Assembly (NCBI GenBank): GCA_902802265.1
Contig: CADCLN010000035.1
Span: 1-41,561 of the forward strand
Length of the DNA stretch: 41,561 bases
Source of the DNA: an uncultured Bacteroidales bacterium
GTDB lineage: Bacteria > Bacteroidota > Bacteroidia > Bacteroidales > Bacteroidaceae
Direction: 5' to 3'
In this document: one piece after another, positions 22,728 through 31,646 of the stretch
How positions within the stretch are numbered: the first letter of the stretch is position 1
Layout: each line of letters opens with the position of its first letter
Program-made: the position numbers and the translations under genes
The notes under the pieces: model-generated
Told to the model about the DNA's origin: nothing
Database searches by the model: none
Seen by the model: only the letters and a program-made list of their open reading frames with translations

Positions 22728-24398
22728 TTACTGAAAATTAAGCAATGAGCGTGCATTCTGCAAGGCAGCGTCAGTAAGTGTTTCGCCAGAAAGCATGTGA
22801 GCAATTTCTTCGACACGCTGTCCTGGAGTGAGTTCCACAATGTGCGACAGGGTAGCGTCTTCGTTGTCTTCTTTATACACCTTATAATGAAAATTACCCA
22901 ATGCGGCAATTTGTGGCAAATGGGTAATGGAGATGACTTGGCGGTTCTGTTCGCCCATTTCACGCATGATTCGAGCCATCTTTTCGGCAATGCTGCCACT
23001 TACTCCTGTGTCGATTTCATCGAAAATAATGGTCGGCAACTTCACAGCTCCTGCAATAAGGGCTTTGAGCGAAAGCATGACTCGGGCTATTTCACCACCC
23101 GATGCCACTTTGGAAATGGGTTGAAGCATGGCAGATTTATTGGCAGTAAACAAGAATGTCACCGTATCAACACCTGTTGGCATGAGACCGGAAGTTTCTG
23201 CCACTTCGACATTGAACTGCACGTTAGGCATCCCTAATGGTTGCAACATATTCACCATCCGCTGTTCCAATGCAACGGCTATTGTCTTACGTTTTTCACT
23301 CAGTTGTAGAGCCAAGTCGTATGCCACCTTATATTGAGCATCACGCTGGGCGCAGAGTTGTTTCAACACATCCTCGGAATTATCCATCAGATTGAGTTGA
23401 CGTTCCAAATCGTGTTGCAACTCAATCAATTGTTCTACGGTGTCCAAATGATGTTTCTTCTGCAAAGTATAGATTGTGTTCAACCGCTCACCTACTTCGT
23501 CTAATCGCTGCGGATTATATTCGATGGAATCACAATTTTGTACGATTTCATCGGCAATATCCTTGAGTTCAATATAACAACTTTCCAGGCGTTTCACCAA
23601 TTCATCGACTACAGGAAATACGCTCAATATCGATTCCATCGATTGTTTTCCCGCTTTTACCTGCTGTAAGGCATCGATTCCATCGTTGTTTGAACACAAG
23701 GCATTGCTGGCTGCATAGAGCGACTGTTTGATTTCTTCTGCATGTTCCAGGGTCTCTTGTTCTGCTTCCAGTTCGGCTTGTTCGCCCTCCTTCAGCGCAG
23801 CCTCAACAAGTTGGTTGTACTGAAAACGTAGAAAATCCTCGTTGTCACGATTTCTACGGCTTGCCTCCACAGCTTCATCATATTGTTTTGCCAATTCCTT
23901 ATATGTCTGATAGGCTTCCTTGTAGGCTTGCAACCGTGTGGTGTTGTCTGCCAGTATATCCAGTACGTTCAACTGAAAATTCTCCTGCGAAAGCAGCAGG
24001 TTCTTATGCTGGGAATGTACGTCAATCAGCTGTTCACCAAGTGTTTTCAACAGCGTGAGCTGTACAGGCGTATCATTGATAAAGGCTCTGCTTTTACCTG
24101 TACTGGTTATTTCACGGCGTACAATGCAGACGGTTCCATCGAAGTCCAAGTCGTTTTCTTCAAAAAATTCATCCAAATGGTAGCGCGACAAATCAAAGGT
24201 GGCTTCCACCACACAGCGATTTGCCCCGAACTTGATGCTTTTGGAGTCTGCTCGCTGTCCGAGCAGCAAGCCAATGGCACCCAATATAATAGATTTACCT
24301 GCACCCGTCTCACCAGTAATCACCGAAAAGCCCGTATGCAGGTCTATATCTAAATGCTCAATGAGCGCATAGTTTTCTATGTGAAGTGTTTGAACCAA
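22728..24398 (-). CDS. recN: DNA repair protein RecN
   Basis: RecN is an SMC-like ATPase acting in double-strand break repair. I place the start at the TTG at 24398 (giving VQTLHIENYALIEHL after the initiator), because the family begins there and the longer frame to 24482 adds residues unlike RecN; this gives 556 residues, the usual length. Walker A is GETGAGKS at about residue 29. The long coiled coil occupies the middle. The C-terminal ATPase half has the signature KVASGGEIARVML, Walker B PTIIFDEIDTGVSG and the switch His in SITHLPQIAALG. It belongs to the conserved Bacteroidota run coaBC-porD-recN. Confidence 0.93.
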   Translation of the reverse strand: MVQTLHIENYALIEHLDIDLHTGFSVITGETGAGKSIILGAIGLLLGQRADSKSIKFGANRCVVEATFDLSRYHLDEFFEENDLDFDGTVCIVRREITSTGKSRAFINDTPVQLTLLKTLGEQLIDVHSQHKNLLLSQENFQLNVLDILADNTTRLQAYKEAYQTYKELAKQYDEAVEASRRNRDNEDFLRFQYNQLVEAALKEGEQAELEAEQETLEHAEEIKQSLYAASNALCSNNDGIDALQQVKAGKQSMESILSVFPVVDELVKRLESCYIELKDIADEIVQNCDSIEYNPQRLDEVGERLNTIYTLQKKHHLDTVEQLIELQHDLERQLNLMDNSEDVLKQLCAQRDAQYKVAYDLALQLSEKRKTIAVALEQRMVNMLQPLGMPNVQFNVEVAETSGLMPTGVDTVTFLFTANKSAMLQPISKVASGGEIARVMLSLKALIAGAVKLPTIIFDEIDTGVSGSIAEKMARIMREMGEQNRQVISITHLPQIAALGNFHYKVYKEDNEDATLSHIVELTPGQRVEEIAHMLSGETLTDAALQNARSLLNFQ

Positions 24399-24430
24399 GA
24401 TTGTATTTTGAGGGTTGAAAATTGTGAAGA

Positions 24431-25333
24431 CTATTTTATCTTGTTCCAATAGGAATTCTGGCTGGCATTGATGTTGGAACAAATTTCCTTGACACTTTGC
24501 CGTTCCTTCTCTGTGCCGTGGCCCTTATAGATACTGACGATTTCATCGCGCTTGAAGTCGGTAAAAATCTGTGGAAGTGTTGACATGGGCTTGTTGTGGT
24601 GAGCCTCATTCAACATCTCCAGAGCTTCGGTAATGGCAGTGCGTCCACGGTCAGCATTATTCGCCATTTCATCGAGACCTGAGCGGTAGTATTTGTACTG
24701 CATTTGACGGAAAGGCTCCATCGAACTCTCCATGTAATCGTTGATGATAGCATGACGATTTCGCGAGTCTTTGAATGCAGCCCACCCTGGTTCGGACAGC
24801 GTCTGTGCGTTGTTGACGATGTTTTCCACCACATGAAGCACTTCGGTGCCGCCCAGAGGTGAGAACGTATCGAGATCCAGGCCAATAAACAGATAGGCGT
24901 AGTAAGCAAGTACGGCTGTCAGATTGTTGTCCAGATTGTTGTCATTCCATTCCAACGGGTCATACTCCTTGTATGTAAACTCCAGATTGGCGTCTTTCAT
25001 GGAGAAAACCGTGGTGTTGTAGGAAGAATTAAACACAGGACGAGCCAACTGGAAGAGTATTTCACCCGAAAAGTGGTCAGAACTGGCATCGTACTTGGTC
25101 AGCGTAATATTCATCGTACATTCTATGCGCTCGTCTTTCTGAAACTGCAAGTCTGTCCATGCTTTTGCATTCATAAACTCAGTAATGGCTGCTTCAAGGG
25201 TTTCAAACACAGAGGTACTTGTTCCTTGAATCTGTGAATGAATCACTTTGACTGTGCAGTTTAGTTCCTGCGAATAGACCTTCAGCGGAGTAAGGCAAAA
25301 GGCTGTGATGATGATATAGAATAAAGTACGCAT
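24431..25333 (-). CDS. porD: DUF4835 protein, PorD-like (type IX secretion associated)
   Basis: The 300-residue protein has a signal peptide (MRTLFYIIITAFCLTPLKVYS) followed by QELNCTVKVIHSQIQGTS, the typical opening of DUF4835. Further conserved stretches are FQLARPVFNSSYNTTVF, FTYKEYDPLEWND and AYYAYLFIGLDLDTFSPLGG. The family is annotated as PorD of the type IX secretion system in related organisms; I rely on memory for that link. It lies between coaBC and recN, a conserved neighbourhood that does not by itself indicate function. Confidence 0.8.
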   Translation of the reverse strand: MRTLFYIIITAFCLTPLKVYSQELNCTVKVIHSQIQGTSTSVFETLEAAITEFMNAKAWTDLQFQKDERIECTMNITLTKYDASSDHFSGEILFQLARPVFNSSYNTTVFSMKDANLEFTYKEYDPLEWNDNNLDNNLTAVLAYYAYLFIGLDLDTFSPLGGTEVLHVVENIVNNAQTLSEPGWAAFKDSRNRHAIINDYMESSMEPFRQMQYKYYRSGLDEMANNADRGRTAITEALEMLNEAHHNKPMSTLPQIFTDFKRDEIVSIYKGHGTEKERQSVKEICSNINASQNSYWNKIK

Positions 25334-25353
25334 CGTTTTTCTAATGATGAATT

Positions 25354-26574
25354 TTAGGAATGTGTGCCCTGCTTCATACAGTTCACCAATGTATCAATGA
25401 TGTCTTGAGCCACTTCTGCTTTCGGCTTCAGCGGATAAACCTGCTTATCTGTGGCGGTGATGATGGTTATCTTGTTCGTGTCAGTACGGAATCCTGCCCC
25501 CTTGTCGTTGAGCGAATTGAGCACAATGAAGTCAAAGTTCTTCTTTTGCAACTTTCCTTGCGCATTGGTCTCTTCATCGTTGGTTTCCAAGGCAAAGCCT
25601 ACAAGCAGCTGACCATCAGACTTCTTTTTGCCAAGGGCAGCAGCAATGTCGTGGGTGGGCTTCAGACGCACCACCAGTTCATCGCCTTGCCGTTTGATTT
25701 TCTGTTGCGCCGTTGTTTCTGGCGTAAAGTCCGCCACAGCAGCACAAAGGATTCCTGCATCGACTGCCGGATACAGTTTCATACAGGCATCGTACATCTC
25801 CTGAGCACTTTCCACGTCCAGACGGTGGATATTGGGATGCTGCGTCTGCATCGCTGTAGAAACAGGGCCGCAAACCAATTCGACGACGGCTCCACGATTG
25901 GCACATTCTTCTGCCAACGCAAAGCCCATTTTTCCAGAAGAATAGTTGCCGATGAATCGAACAGGGTCAATCTTCTCGTAGGTGGGTCCGGCGGTTATCA
26001 AAATCTTTTTGCCCACCAAATCACCCTGTTGCGAAAAGAATTGCTCCAGACAAGCCACTATGTTCTCGGGCTCTTCCATTCGTCCCTTGCCCTCCAGCTT
26101 GCTGGCAAGAAAACCTGTGCCTGGCTCTATGATGTGATTGCCATACGATTGCAAGGTTTTCAGATTCTGCTGAGTAGATGGGTGGGCATACATGTCCAAG
26201 TCCATTGCCGGAGCGATGAACACGGGGGCTTTCATGCTGAGATAAGTGGTGATGAGCATATTGTCTGCCACGCCATGGGCCATCTTGCCTATCGTGCTGG
26301 CTGTGGCTGGAGCAATCAGCATGGCATCTGCCCAAAGCCCCAAATCAACATGACTGTGCCACGAGCCGTCACGCTGCGAGAAAAATTCGCTGACAACAGG
26401 TTTGCTGGTCAAAGCCGAGATGGTTATCGGTGTGATAAACTCCTTGCCGGCAGGGGTTATGACCACCTGCACCTCAGCTCCTTTTTTGATGAGCTGACGT
26501 ATTATGAGACACGACTTGTAGGCTGCTATGCTACCTGTTATCCCCAAAACGATGTGTTTACCTTTCAAAGACAC
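25354..26574 (-). CDS. coaBC: Phosphopantothenoylcysteine decarboxylase / phosphopantothenate-cysteine ligase
   Basis: This bifunctional flavoprotein performs two steps of coenzyme A synthesis. The decarboxylase half (residues 1-185) has GITGSIAAYKS, the catalytic His in HSHVDLGLWADAMLIAPAT and the substrate clamp GFLASKLEGKGRMEEPE, where Ser takes the position that is Cys in Escherichia coli; I believe this is common in Bacteroidota. PAMDLDMY stands where PAMNxxMW is usual. The ligase half (190-406) has KKILITAGPTYEKIDPVRFI, NYSSGKMG and a Lys-rich NTP site. The 406-residue length is normal. It follows dnaN after 35 bases. Confidence 0.95.
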   Translation of the reverse strand: MSLKGKHIVLGITGSIAAYKSCLIIRQLIKKGAEVQVVITPAGKEFITPITISALTSKPVVSEFFSQRDGSWHSHVDLGLWADAMLIAPATASTIGKMAHGVADNMLITTYLSMKAPVFIAPAMDLDMYAHPSTQQNLKTLQSYGNHIIEPGTGFLASKLEGKGRMEEPENIVACLEQFFSQQGDLVGKKILITAGPTYEKIDPVRFIGNYSSGKMGFALAEECANRGAVVELVCGPVSTAMQTQHPNIHRLDVESAQEMYDACMKLYPAVDAGILCAAVADFTPETTAQQKIKRQGDELVVRLKPTHDIAAALGKKKSDGQLLVGFALETNDEETNAQGKLQKKNFDFIVLNSLNDKGAGFRTDTNKITIITATDKQVYPLKPKAEVAQDIIDTLVNCMKQGTHS

Positions 26575-26609
26575 GGTGCAGTCCTCTTCTATATATATAA
26601 TAATGTGTA

Positions 26610-27734
26610 TTAGTCTTGCAACATCATTGGCATGAGCAGCATAATCAGGTCTTCCGACTCGCCCTGCTCTGCTGGCACAATCACACCGGCACGGCTTGGA
26701 TCAGCCAGTTCCAGTATCACCTCCTGGCAAACAACGCTGTTGAGCACTTCCAACAGGAATGGACCATTAAAGCCAATAGACATTGCATTGCCATTGTACT
26801 CGCACATCACGCTTTCCTCAGCCGAAGTAGAGAAGTCGATATCCTGTGCACTCACGGTCAAGTTGTTGTTGTCCATGTGCAACTTGATGAGCGAATTGGA
26901 AGCACTGGCAAACACGCTGACACGGCGCAGGGCGCTGATGAATGCCATGCGGTCAACGGTGACACGGAAGGGGTTGTCGGTTGGAATGACAGAATTGTAG
27001 TTCGGATAGCGACCCTCAATGAGTCGGCAGCTAATGCGATAGTTCGCCAACTGCACCTTGGCATTACGCTCGTTGAAACTAATCTGCACATCGCCTTCCT
27101 CTTTGGACAGAACGGTCTTCAGCAGCAAAGAGGGCTTCTTGGGCAAAATGAACGAATGTGGCTCCTCACTAAACACGTTCAACAAACGGTCGCGCACCAG
27201 TTTGTGACCATCGCTGGCTACAAGTGTGAGGTAATCAGTAGCGATGTCGAAGAAGATACCATTCATCTGCGGACGCAACTCGTCGTCAGCCGCAGCAAAC
27301 AGAGAACGAGTGATGCCATCGAGCAGAAGGCCTGCTTCTATGGTCAACGATGCATTTGTGCCACTACCATCTACAGGAATGGGATACTCGTCAGCATTCT
27401 TTCCCATTAGATTATACTTACCATTCTGATAAATGATTTCCACCTTCAAGGTGTCTGGATTGACGTAGAAAGTAATGGGCTGGTCTGAAATCTCCTTGAT
27501 AGAATTAATCAGCTGCTTCGATTCAATAGCAAAACGTCCTTCGCCATCAACATCATTCACCTCCAGGTTCGTCATAATGGTGGTTTCGCTGTCCGACGCA
27601 GTCATAGAGAGGTTTCCACCAGAGAGTTCAAAAAGGACACAGTCGAGTATTGGCAACGAACTTTTATTGTTCTGCACACGACTGATAGTCTGCAAACGAT
27701 TGCAGAAAATTGTACTTGATACGTTAAATTTCAT
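26610..27734 (-). CDS. dnaN: DNA polymerase III beta subunit (sliding clamp)
   Basis: The clamp encircles DNA and tethers the replicative polymerase. The start is the ATG at 27734 (MKFNVSSTIFCNRLQTISRV), the normal clamp N-terminus; the ATG nine bases upstream adds only MCT. The protein of 374 residues shows the three clamp domains, with NKSSLPILDCVLFE, EDGRFAI-like GEGRFAIESKQL, FAAADDELRPQMNGIFF, LIEGRYPNYNSVIP and the terminal LLMPMMLQD. A textbook promoter lies at 27788-27759, interlocked with that of the divergent gene at 27861. Confidence 0.96.
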   Translation of the reverse strand: MKFNVSSTIFCNRLQTISRVQNNKSSLPILDCVLFELSGGNLSMTASDSETTIMTNLEVNDVDGEGRFAIESKQLINSIKEISDQPITFYVNPDTLKVEIIYQNGKYNLMGKNADEYPIPVDGSGTNASLTIEAGLLLDGITRSLFAAADDELRPQMNGIFFDIATDYLTLVASDGHKLVRDRLLNVFSEEPHSFILPKKPSLLLKTVLSKEEGDVQISFNERNAKVQLANYRISCRLIEGRYPNYNSVIPTDNPFRVTVDRMAFISALRRVSVFASASNSLIKLHMDNNNLTVSAQDIDFSTSAEESVMCEYNGNAMSIGFNGPFLLEVLNSVVCQEVILELADPSRAGVIVPAEQGESEDLIMLLMPMMLQD

Positions 27735-27758
27735 TGTGCACATGAATTATTTTGCTCA

Positions 27759-27788
27759 CAAAGGTATGGAATAGTTTTGAAGAGACAA
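27759..27788 (-). promoter_or_regulatory. dnaN promoter
   Basis: Reverse-strand TTG (27788-27786), exactly 19 bases, then TACCTTTG (27766-27759) matches the Bacteroidota sigma-ABfr consensus. It ends 24 bases before the dnaN start. Confidence 0.8.
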
Positions 27789-27806
27789 AAAAAATCCGTA
27801 ATTTTG
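27777..27806 (+). promoter_or_regulatory. Promoter of the DUF3127 gene
   Basis: TTG (27777-27779), exactly 19 bases, then TAATTTTG (27799-27806). Its -33 box lies within the spacer of the dnaN promoter and vice versa, so the two promoters interlock over 12 bases. Confidence 0.75.
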
Positions 27807-27860
27807 TCGCCGATTTTAAGAAAACAAAATAGTAAATAACAAAAATAGTTCACAAAAACC

Positions 27861-28280
27861 ATGGAATTAGAAGGAAAAATCATTCAAGTGCTCGATGTCA
27901 GAGAAGGTACTTCTGCTCGCACAGGTGCCCCTTGGAAGGTACAGTCTTACGTTCTCGAAATCCCCAACGGTGCTGCATACCCACGCCGTATGGTGTTCGA
28001 AGTTTTCGGTGAAGACAAAATCTCGTTGTTCAACATTCAAGAGGGTCAGGAGGTAAAAGTCTCTTTCGACATTGACGCTCGTGAATACCAGGGACGCTGG
28101 TTCAACACCATCCGTGCCTGGAAAGTTGAACCTCCTACAGCCACCGCACCCGCAGCAGCAGCACCAGGTGTTGCACCCGCAGCACCACAGCCCGCAGCAG
28201 CACCCGTTGCTAACGAAGCCCCCGCTGTTTCTTTCCAACAAGAAATGAACGAAGGTTCTACAGACGACCTTCCATTCTAA
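27861..28280 (+). CDS. DUF3127 protein, OB-fold with SSB-like acidic tail
   Basis: The 139-residue product begins MELEGKIIQVLDVREGTSA and has the strand pattern of DUF3127 over residues 1-92 (VQSYVLEIPN, RMVFEVFGEDKI, VKVSFDIDAREYQGRWFNT), an OB-fold-like domain. Residues 93-130 are an Ala/Pro-rich linker and the end is DDLPF, the same tip that single-stranded DNA-binding proteins use to bind repair and replication partners. This suggests a nucleic-acid-binding role alongside the replisome, supported by divergence from dnaN; it is inference. The gene has its own promoter and a terminator at 28297. Confidence 0.85.
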   Translation: MELEGKIIQVLDVREGTSARTGAPWKVQSYVLEIPNGAAYPRRMVFEVFGEDKISLFNIQEGQEVKVSFDIDAREYQGRWFNTIRAWKVEPPTATAPAAAAPGVAPAAPQPAAAPVANEAPAVSFQQEMNEGSTDDLPF

Positions 28281-28296
28281 GGGGCAAGAAAGAAAT

Positions 28297-28330
28297 TAAA
28301 TCCGCATTTTATTGCGGGTTTAATTTTTTT
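28297..28330 (+). terminator. Intrinsic terminator of the DUF3127 gene
   Basis: A 10-bp stem TAAATCCGCA (28297-28306) with TGCGGGTTTA (28313-28322), one T-G wobble and a six-base loop, is followed by ATTTTTTT. It lies 16 bases after the stop codon. Confidence 0.85.
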
Positions 28331-28342
28331 GTATTACCTTTG
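28312..28342 (+). promoter_or_regulatory. tRNA-Arg promoter, overlapping the terminator
   Basis: TTG (28312-28314), 20 bases, then TACCTTTG (28335-28342), 26 bases upstream of the tRNA. The -33 box is part of the loop and right arm of the preceding terminator hairpin. Confidence 0.65.
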
Positions 28343-28368
28343 CTGCGTTTTTCCAGTCATATTATGCC

Positions 28369-28440
28369 GCTCCCATAGTTCAATGGATAGAACAAATCTC
28401 TCCTAAAGATTAGATTCGAGTTCGATTCTCGATGGGAGTA
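28369..28440 (+). tRNA. tRNA-Arg (anticodon CCT)
   Basis: A full cloverleaf can be folded: acceptor GCTCCCA with TGGGAGT, D arm GTTC/GAAC, anticodon stem AATCT/AGATT enclosing the loop CTCCTAA (anticodon CCT, reading AGG), variable AGAT, and T arm TCGAG/CTCGA around TTCGATT. The discriminator base is A and CCA is not encoded, as is common in Bacteroidota. Confidence 0.93.
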
Positions 28441-28452
28441 CGCGAGAAAACA

Positions 28453-28605
28453 AAAACTTTATTCCTCTTTGCCGACACCTGCAAGCGCCAGCAGGTTCAA
28501 TGTACTATTGGGGGTGAAGACCGCCTGTATCTCAACGTATTCAAGGCTGATGATGTATCTGCCACCCTCTACGACCAGAAGGAAAAGCAAGTGATGGTGC
28601 TTTAA
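28453..28605 (+). pseudogene. Remnant of a type-B carboxylesterase
   Basis: One frame reads ADTCKRQQVQCTIGGEDRL, then YLNVFKADD, then YDQKEKQVMVL and a stop at 28603-28605. GEDRLYLNVFK matches GEDCLYLNLWK of the next gene, and YDQKEKQVMVL matches YDQKDKQVMVL near that gene's C-terminus. So the beginning, a middle motif and the end of an esterase have been joined by large internal deletions. There is no start codon. It begins 12 bases after the tRNA. Confidence 0.7.
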
Positions 28606-28639
28606 CAAAATTTATTAACAACTAAAAACAGGAAAAACA

Positions 28640-30174
28640 ATGAGTGCGATTGAAGAGAAACTGATGGCCAAGTACGGTGAGAACAAGCCGATTGCCGACC
28701 ATAATTATGATGCGTCGCTGGCCACCAAGTGTGTGAATGGAACTTTCGTGGGCAAAAAAGTGGAGAACATCATTTCCTATAAAGGTATTCCCTTTGTGGG
28801 TCAGCAGCCAGTGGGCACCCTGCGTTGGAAAGCTCCTGTGGACATTACGCCAAACGACGGGGTCTATGAGGCCTATTACTACGGGAAGAGCCCCGTCCAG
28901 TCACCAGGTGACCCTGCTGCCCTTTATCCTATGGGTGAAGACTGCTTGTATCTGAACTTGTGGAAGTCGGACGACGCTGCTGCCAAGAAGCCGGTCATCG
29001 TGTGGATTTACGGCGGCGGCTTCGAGGTAGGTGGAACGACTGATCCACAGTACGATTGCCACAACTTTGTGAAGGAGAACCCCGACGTCATTGTCGTCAC
29101 CATCGCTTACAGGATTAGCTTCTTCGGTTTCCTGCATCTGTCCCACCTGTCGGACGGCAAGGACTATCAGGATGCTGCCAATCTGGGACTCATGGACCAC
29201 CCGACAATGTGACCATCTGGGGCGAATCTGCCGGTGGTGGAAGCTGTACGCTGCTTCCGCTGGTCAAGGGCTCTCATCAATATTTCAAGCGTGTCATCTC
29301 ACAGAGTGGTGCTCCTGGTCAGACGAGATCACCGGAGCAGGCTATTGCGTGTACGAATAAATTGATGAAGGAACTCGACTGCAAGACCGTTGCCGACCTG
29401 ATGACGGTCAGTGCAGAGAAGATTGCAGAAGTGTGGACGCACCTGTTCGGATTTTATCAGACACTCGGTATGCCCACATTCCCGGAGCGGGACGGTCGCT
29501 ACCTGCCACTGAACACGTGGGAGGCATACGCCAATGGAGCAGCAAAGGATATAGTGTTCCTGCAGGGCTGCAACAAGGACGAAATGAACACCTTCCTGGC
29601 AGGTGTCGGATTGGACACCTGGAACACATGGGCCAAGAAACGCTTGGAGGAAAAACTGGCTCGGTTGACGGACAAGGAGAGAGAACTGGTGATGGGCTAT
29701 CTCAACGACATCCAGGGAGAAAGTTACGAACCCACCGTCAACATCTTCAGCCAGATCATGTTTGTCGCACCGCAAATCAAACTGTCCGAGCTGCAAGCCA
29801 AAGCGGGTGGCAAGTCATACACTTACTACTACAGGGTGGAATCGTCGCAGCCATTTATCAAAGCCGGTCATGCCTCAGAGTTGTCGGTCGTGTTTGCCCA
29901 TCCGGAAATCGACGACTTCACAGGACGATTGTACGACGAGGCTTTCTGCAAGACCATCCGTAAGATGTGGGTGCAGTTCGCCAAGACCGGCAATCCGTCA
30001 CTCACTGCCGCAGAATCTCCCGACGGGAAAGCGAAAGATTGGCCCATCTACGACCAGAAAGACAAGCAGGTGATGGTGCTCGACGAATTCGACATCCATC
30101 CGGCAACGGAAGCTGACATGAAGATAGTAGATTGGGAGAGGACCTATTTCCTTACCAACTACTATATGCCTTGA
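28640..30174 (+). pseudogene. Type-B carboxylesterase, frameshifted by an internal deletion
   Basis: The first frame (28640-29212) encodes the N-terminal half (GKKVENIISYKGIPFVGQQP, GEDCLYLNLWK, VIVWIYGGGFEVG oxyanion region, AANLGLMD) and then stops. The second frame (29209-30174) begins PDNVTIWGESAGGGS-like and carries the nucleophile Ser in GESAGG, the acidic residue in GCNKDEMN and the His in AGHASEL. In the family, LGLxDQ is followed by about 20 residues before GGDPDNV; these are missing here and the frame is shifted, so a deletion of roughly 55-60 bases lies at about 29195-29203. No signal peptide is present. A tandem remnant lies just upstream. Confidence 0.75.
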
Positions 30175-30188
30175 CCGATTCAAGCATC

Positions 30189-31556
30189 ATGGCAAGGAAG
30201 ATAAAAGACAAAGACAGAGATGGCATAGACTTCGGGAAGTCGAAGATTGGCCCGCTGTTCAACAGCATCTTCTATCCCACGTTGTTGTCAATGGTGTTTG
30301 CATCGCTCTTTACGGTCGCAGACGGCATCTTCGTTGGACAGGGTGTGGGAAGCAATGCGCTGGCAGCTATCAATATTGTCTCGCCACTGTTTCTGGTCAC
30401 AACGGGCATTGCACTCATGTTCGGTGTGGGCATGTCAGTTGTGGCAAGTATTCATCTGTCACAAAACAACAGCAAAGCCGCTAATATCAATATCACCCAA
30501 GCCTTCGATGTGGCTACGTTGCTGATGGTCATCATTGCTATTGCTGTTTATTTCTTCCGCATACCTTTCTTGCGACTTTTGGGAAGTAGTGATGCACTAT
30601 TGCCATTATGTCAAGACTATCTTCTCCCCATTCTTCCTGGCTGTGTTTGCATCGTCTTCCAGATGATTGGCATCTTCGTCATCAGACTTGACGGATCTCC
30701 CAAGTTTGCAGCATCATTAGAAATTTTTCCTGGCTTACTGAATATCTTTTTGGACTGGCTGTTTGTGTTTCCGATGCAGATGGGTATTGCGGGTAGTGCC
30801 ATCGCATCGTCGATTAGCTGCGCCGTTGCCGCGGGAATGGTTGCCTGGTACATGTTCTTCCGTGCACAGACCGTCAAGATGTACAGACTAAAGCTCAGCC
30901 TTACCAGCTTTTATCTGACAGCACGCAATGTCGGCTATATGGCGCGTAGTGGTTTTTCTTCTATGCTGGGAGAACTGGCCATGTCCATGATGTTGCTTAT
31001 CGGCAACTACGTCTTTATACGTGAGTTGGGCGAAGATGGTGTGGCCGCCTTCAGTGTAGCCTGCTACCTTTATCCTATCGTGTTCATGATCAACAATTCG
31101 GTTGCACAGTCTGCACAGCCTATCATCAGTTTCAATTATGGTGCAGGCAATCGCTACCGTGTGCAAAGAGCCTTCAGGGTTAGTCTCAGTACCGCTACCA
31201 TTTGTGGCGTATTGGAGACAACGATTCTCACCTTGGCTGCTAAACCACTTATCAGCCTTTTCCTGCAAGCAGGCACTAAAGCTCATGAAATTGCTATGGG
31301 TGGACTTCCTTTGTTCGCTTATTCTGCCATATTCTTTGCCATAAATGTTGCCATTATCGGATATTATCAAGCCACTGAGCAGAATACTCGGGCTACCTTA
31401 TGTATGCTGTTTCGAGGTCTGATATTCCTTGTACCAGCATTTATTTTCATGCCTATGTTCATTTCTCCACAAGGTATGTGGCTCGCCGTTCCTGTTACAG
31501 AATGCATGACGTTGGGTGTGATACTATTGACAAATAAGGGCATTATTAGTCGTTAA
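30189..31556 (+). CDS. MATE family multidrug/metabolite efflux transporter
   Basis: The 455-residue inner-membrane protein has about twelve hydrophobic segments in two halves. The start is the ATG at 30189 (MARKIKDKDRDGIDFGKSKI), 14 bases after the esterase stop; upstream frame extension is esterase sequence. The first helix region PLFNSIFYPTLLSMVFASLFTVADGIFVGQGVG and the second-half AQSAQPIISFNYGAG are typical MATE motifs. Such transporters export cationic drugs or metabolites using Na+ or H+ gradients; the substrate is unknown. It is the only clearly intact gene in the decayed stretch 28453-34244. Confidence 0.9.
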   Translation: MARKIKDKDRDGIDFGKSKIGPLFNSIFYPTLLSMVFASLFTVADGIFVGQGVGSNALAAINIVSPLFLVTTGIALMFGVGMSVVASIHLSQNNSKAANINITQAFDVATLLMVIIAIAVYFFRIPFLRLLGSSDALLPLCQDYLLPILPGCVCIVFQMIGIFVIRLDGSPKFAASLEIFPGLLNIFLDWLFVFPMQMGIAGSAIASSISCAVAAGMVAWYMFFRAQTVKMYRLKLSLTSFYLTARNVGYMARSGFSSMLGELAMSMMLLIGNYVFIRELGEDGVAAFSVACYLYPIVFMINNSVAQSAQPIISFNYGAGNRYRVQRAFRVSLSTATICGVLETTILTLAAKPLISLFLQAGTKAHEIAMGGLPLFAYSAIFFAINVAIIGYYQATEQNTRATLCMLFRGLIFLVPAFIFMPMFISPQGMWLAVPVTECMTLGVILLTNKGIISR

Positions 31557-31646
31557 TTGAGTGATGATTACAGCTGGTTGTTGTTTTGCTCAAGATCTGG
31601 GAAGATGCAATCCAGCGTACTTTTAACTAACAAATATAAAAAAACA

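Noticed and set aside
26575-26609. A missing epsilon-type exonuclease gene between dnaN and coaBC
   Set aside because: I recall such a gene there in some Bacteroidales, but the memory is uncertain and nothing in the 35-base gap shows a deletion.
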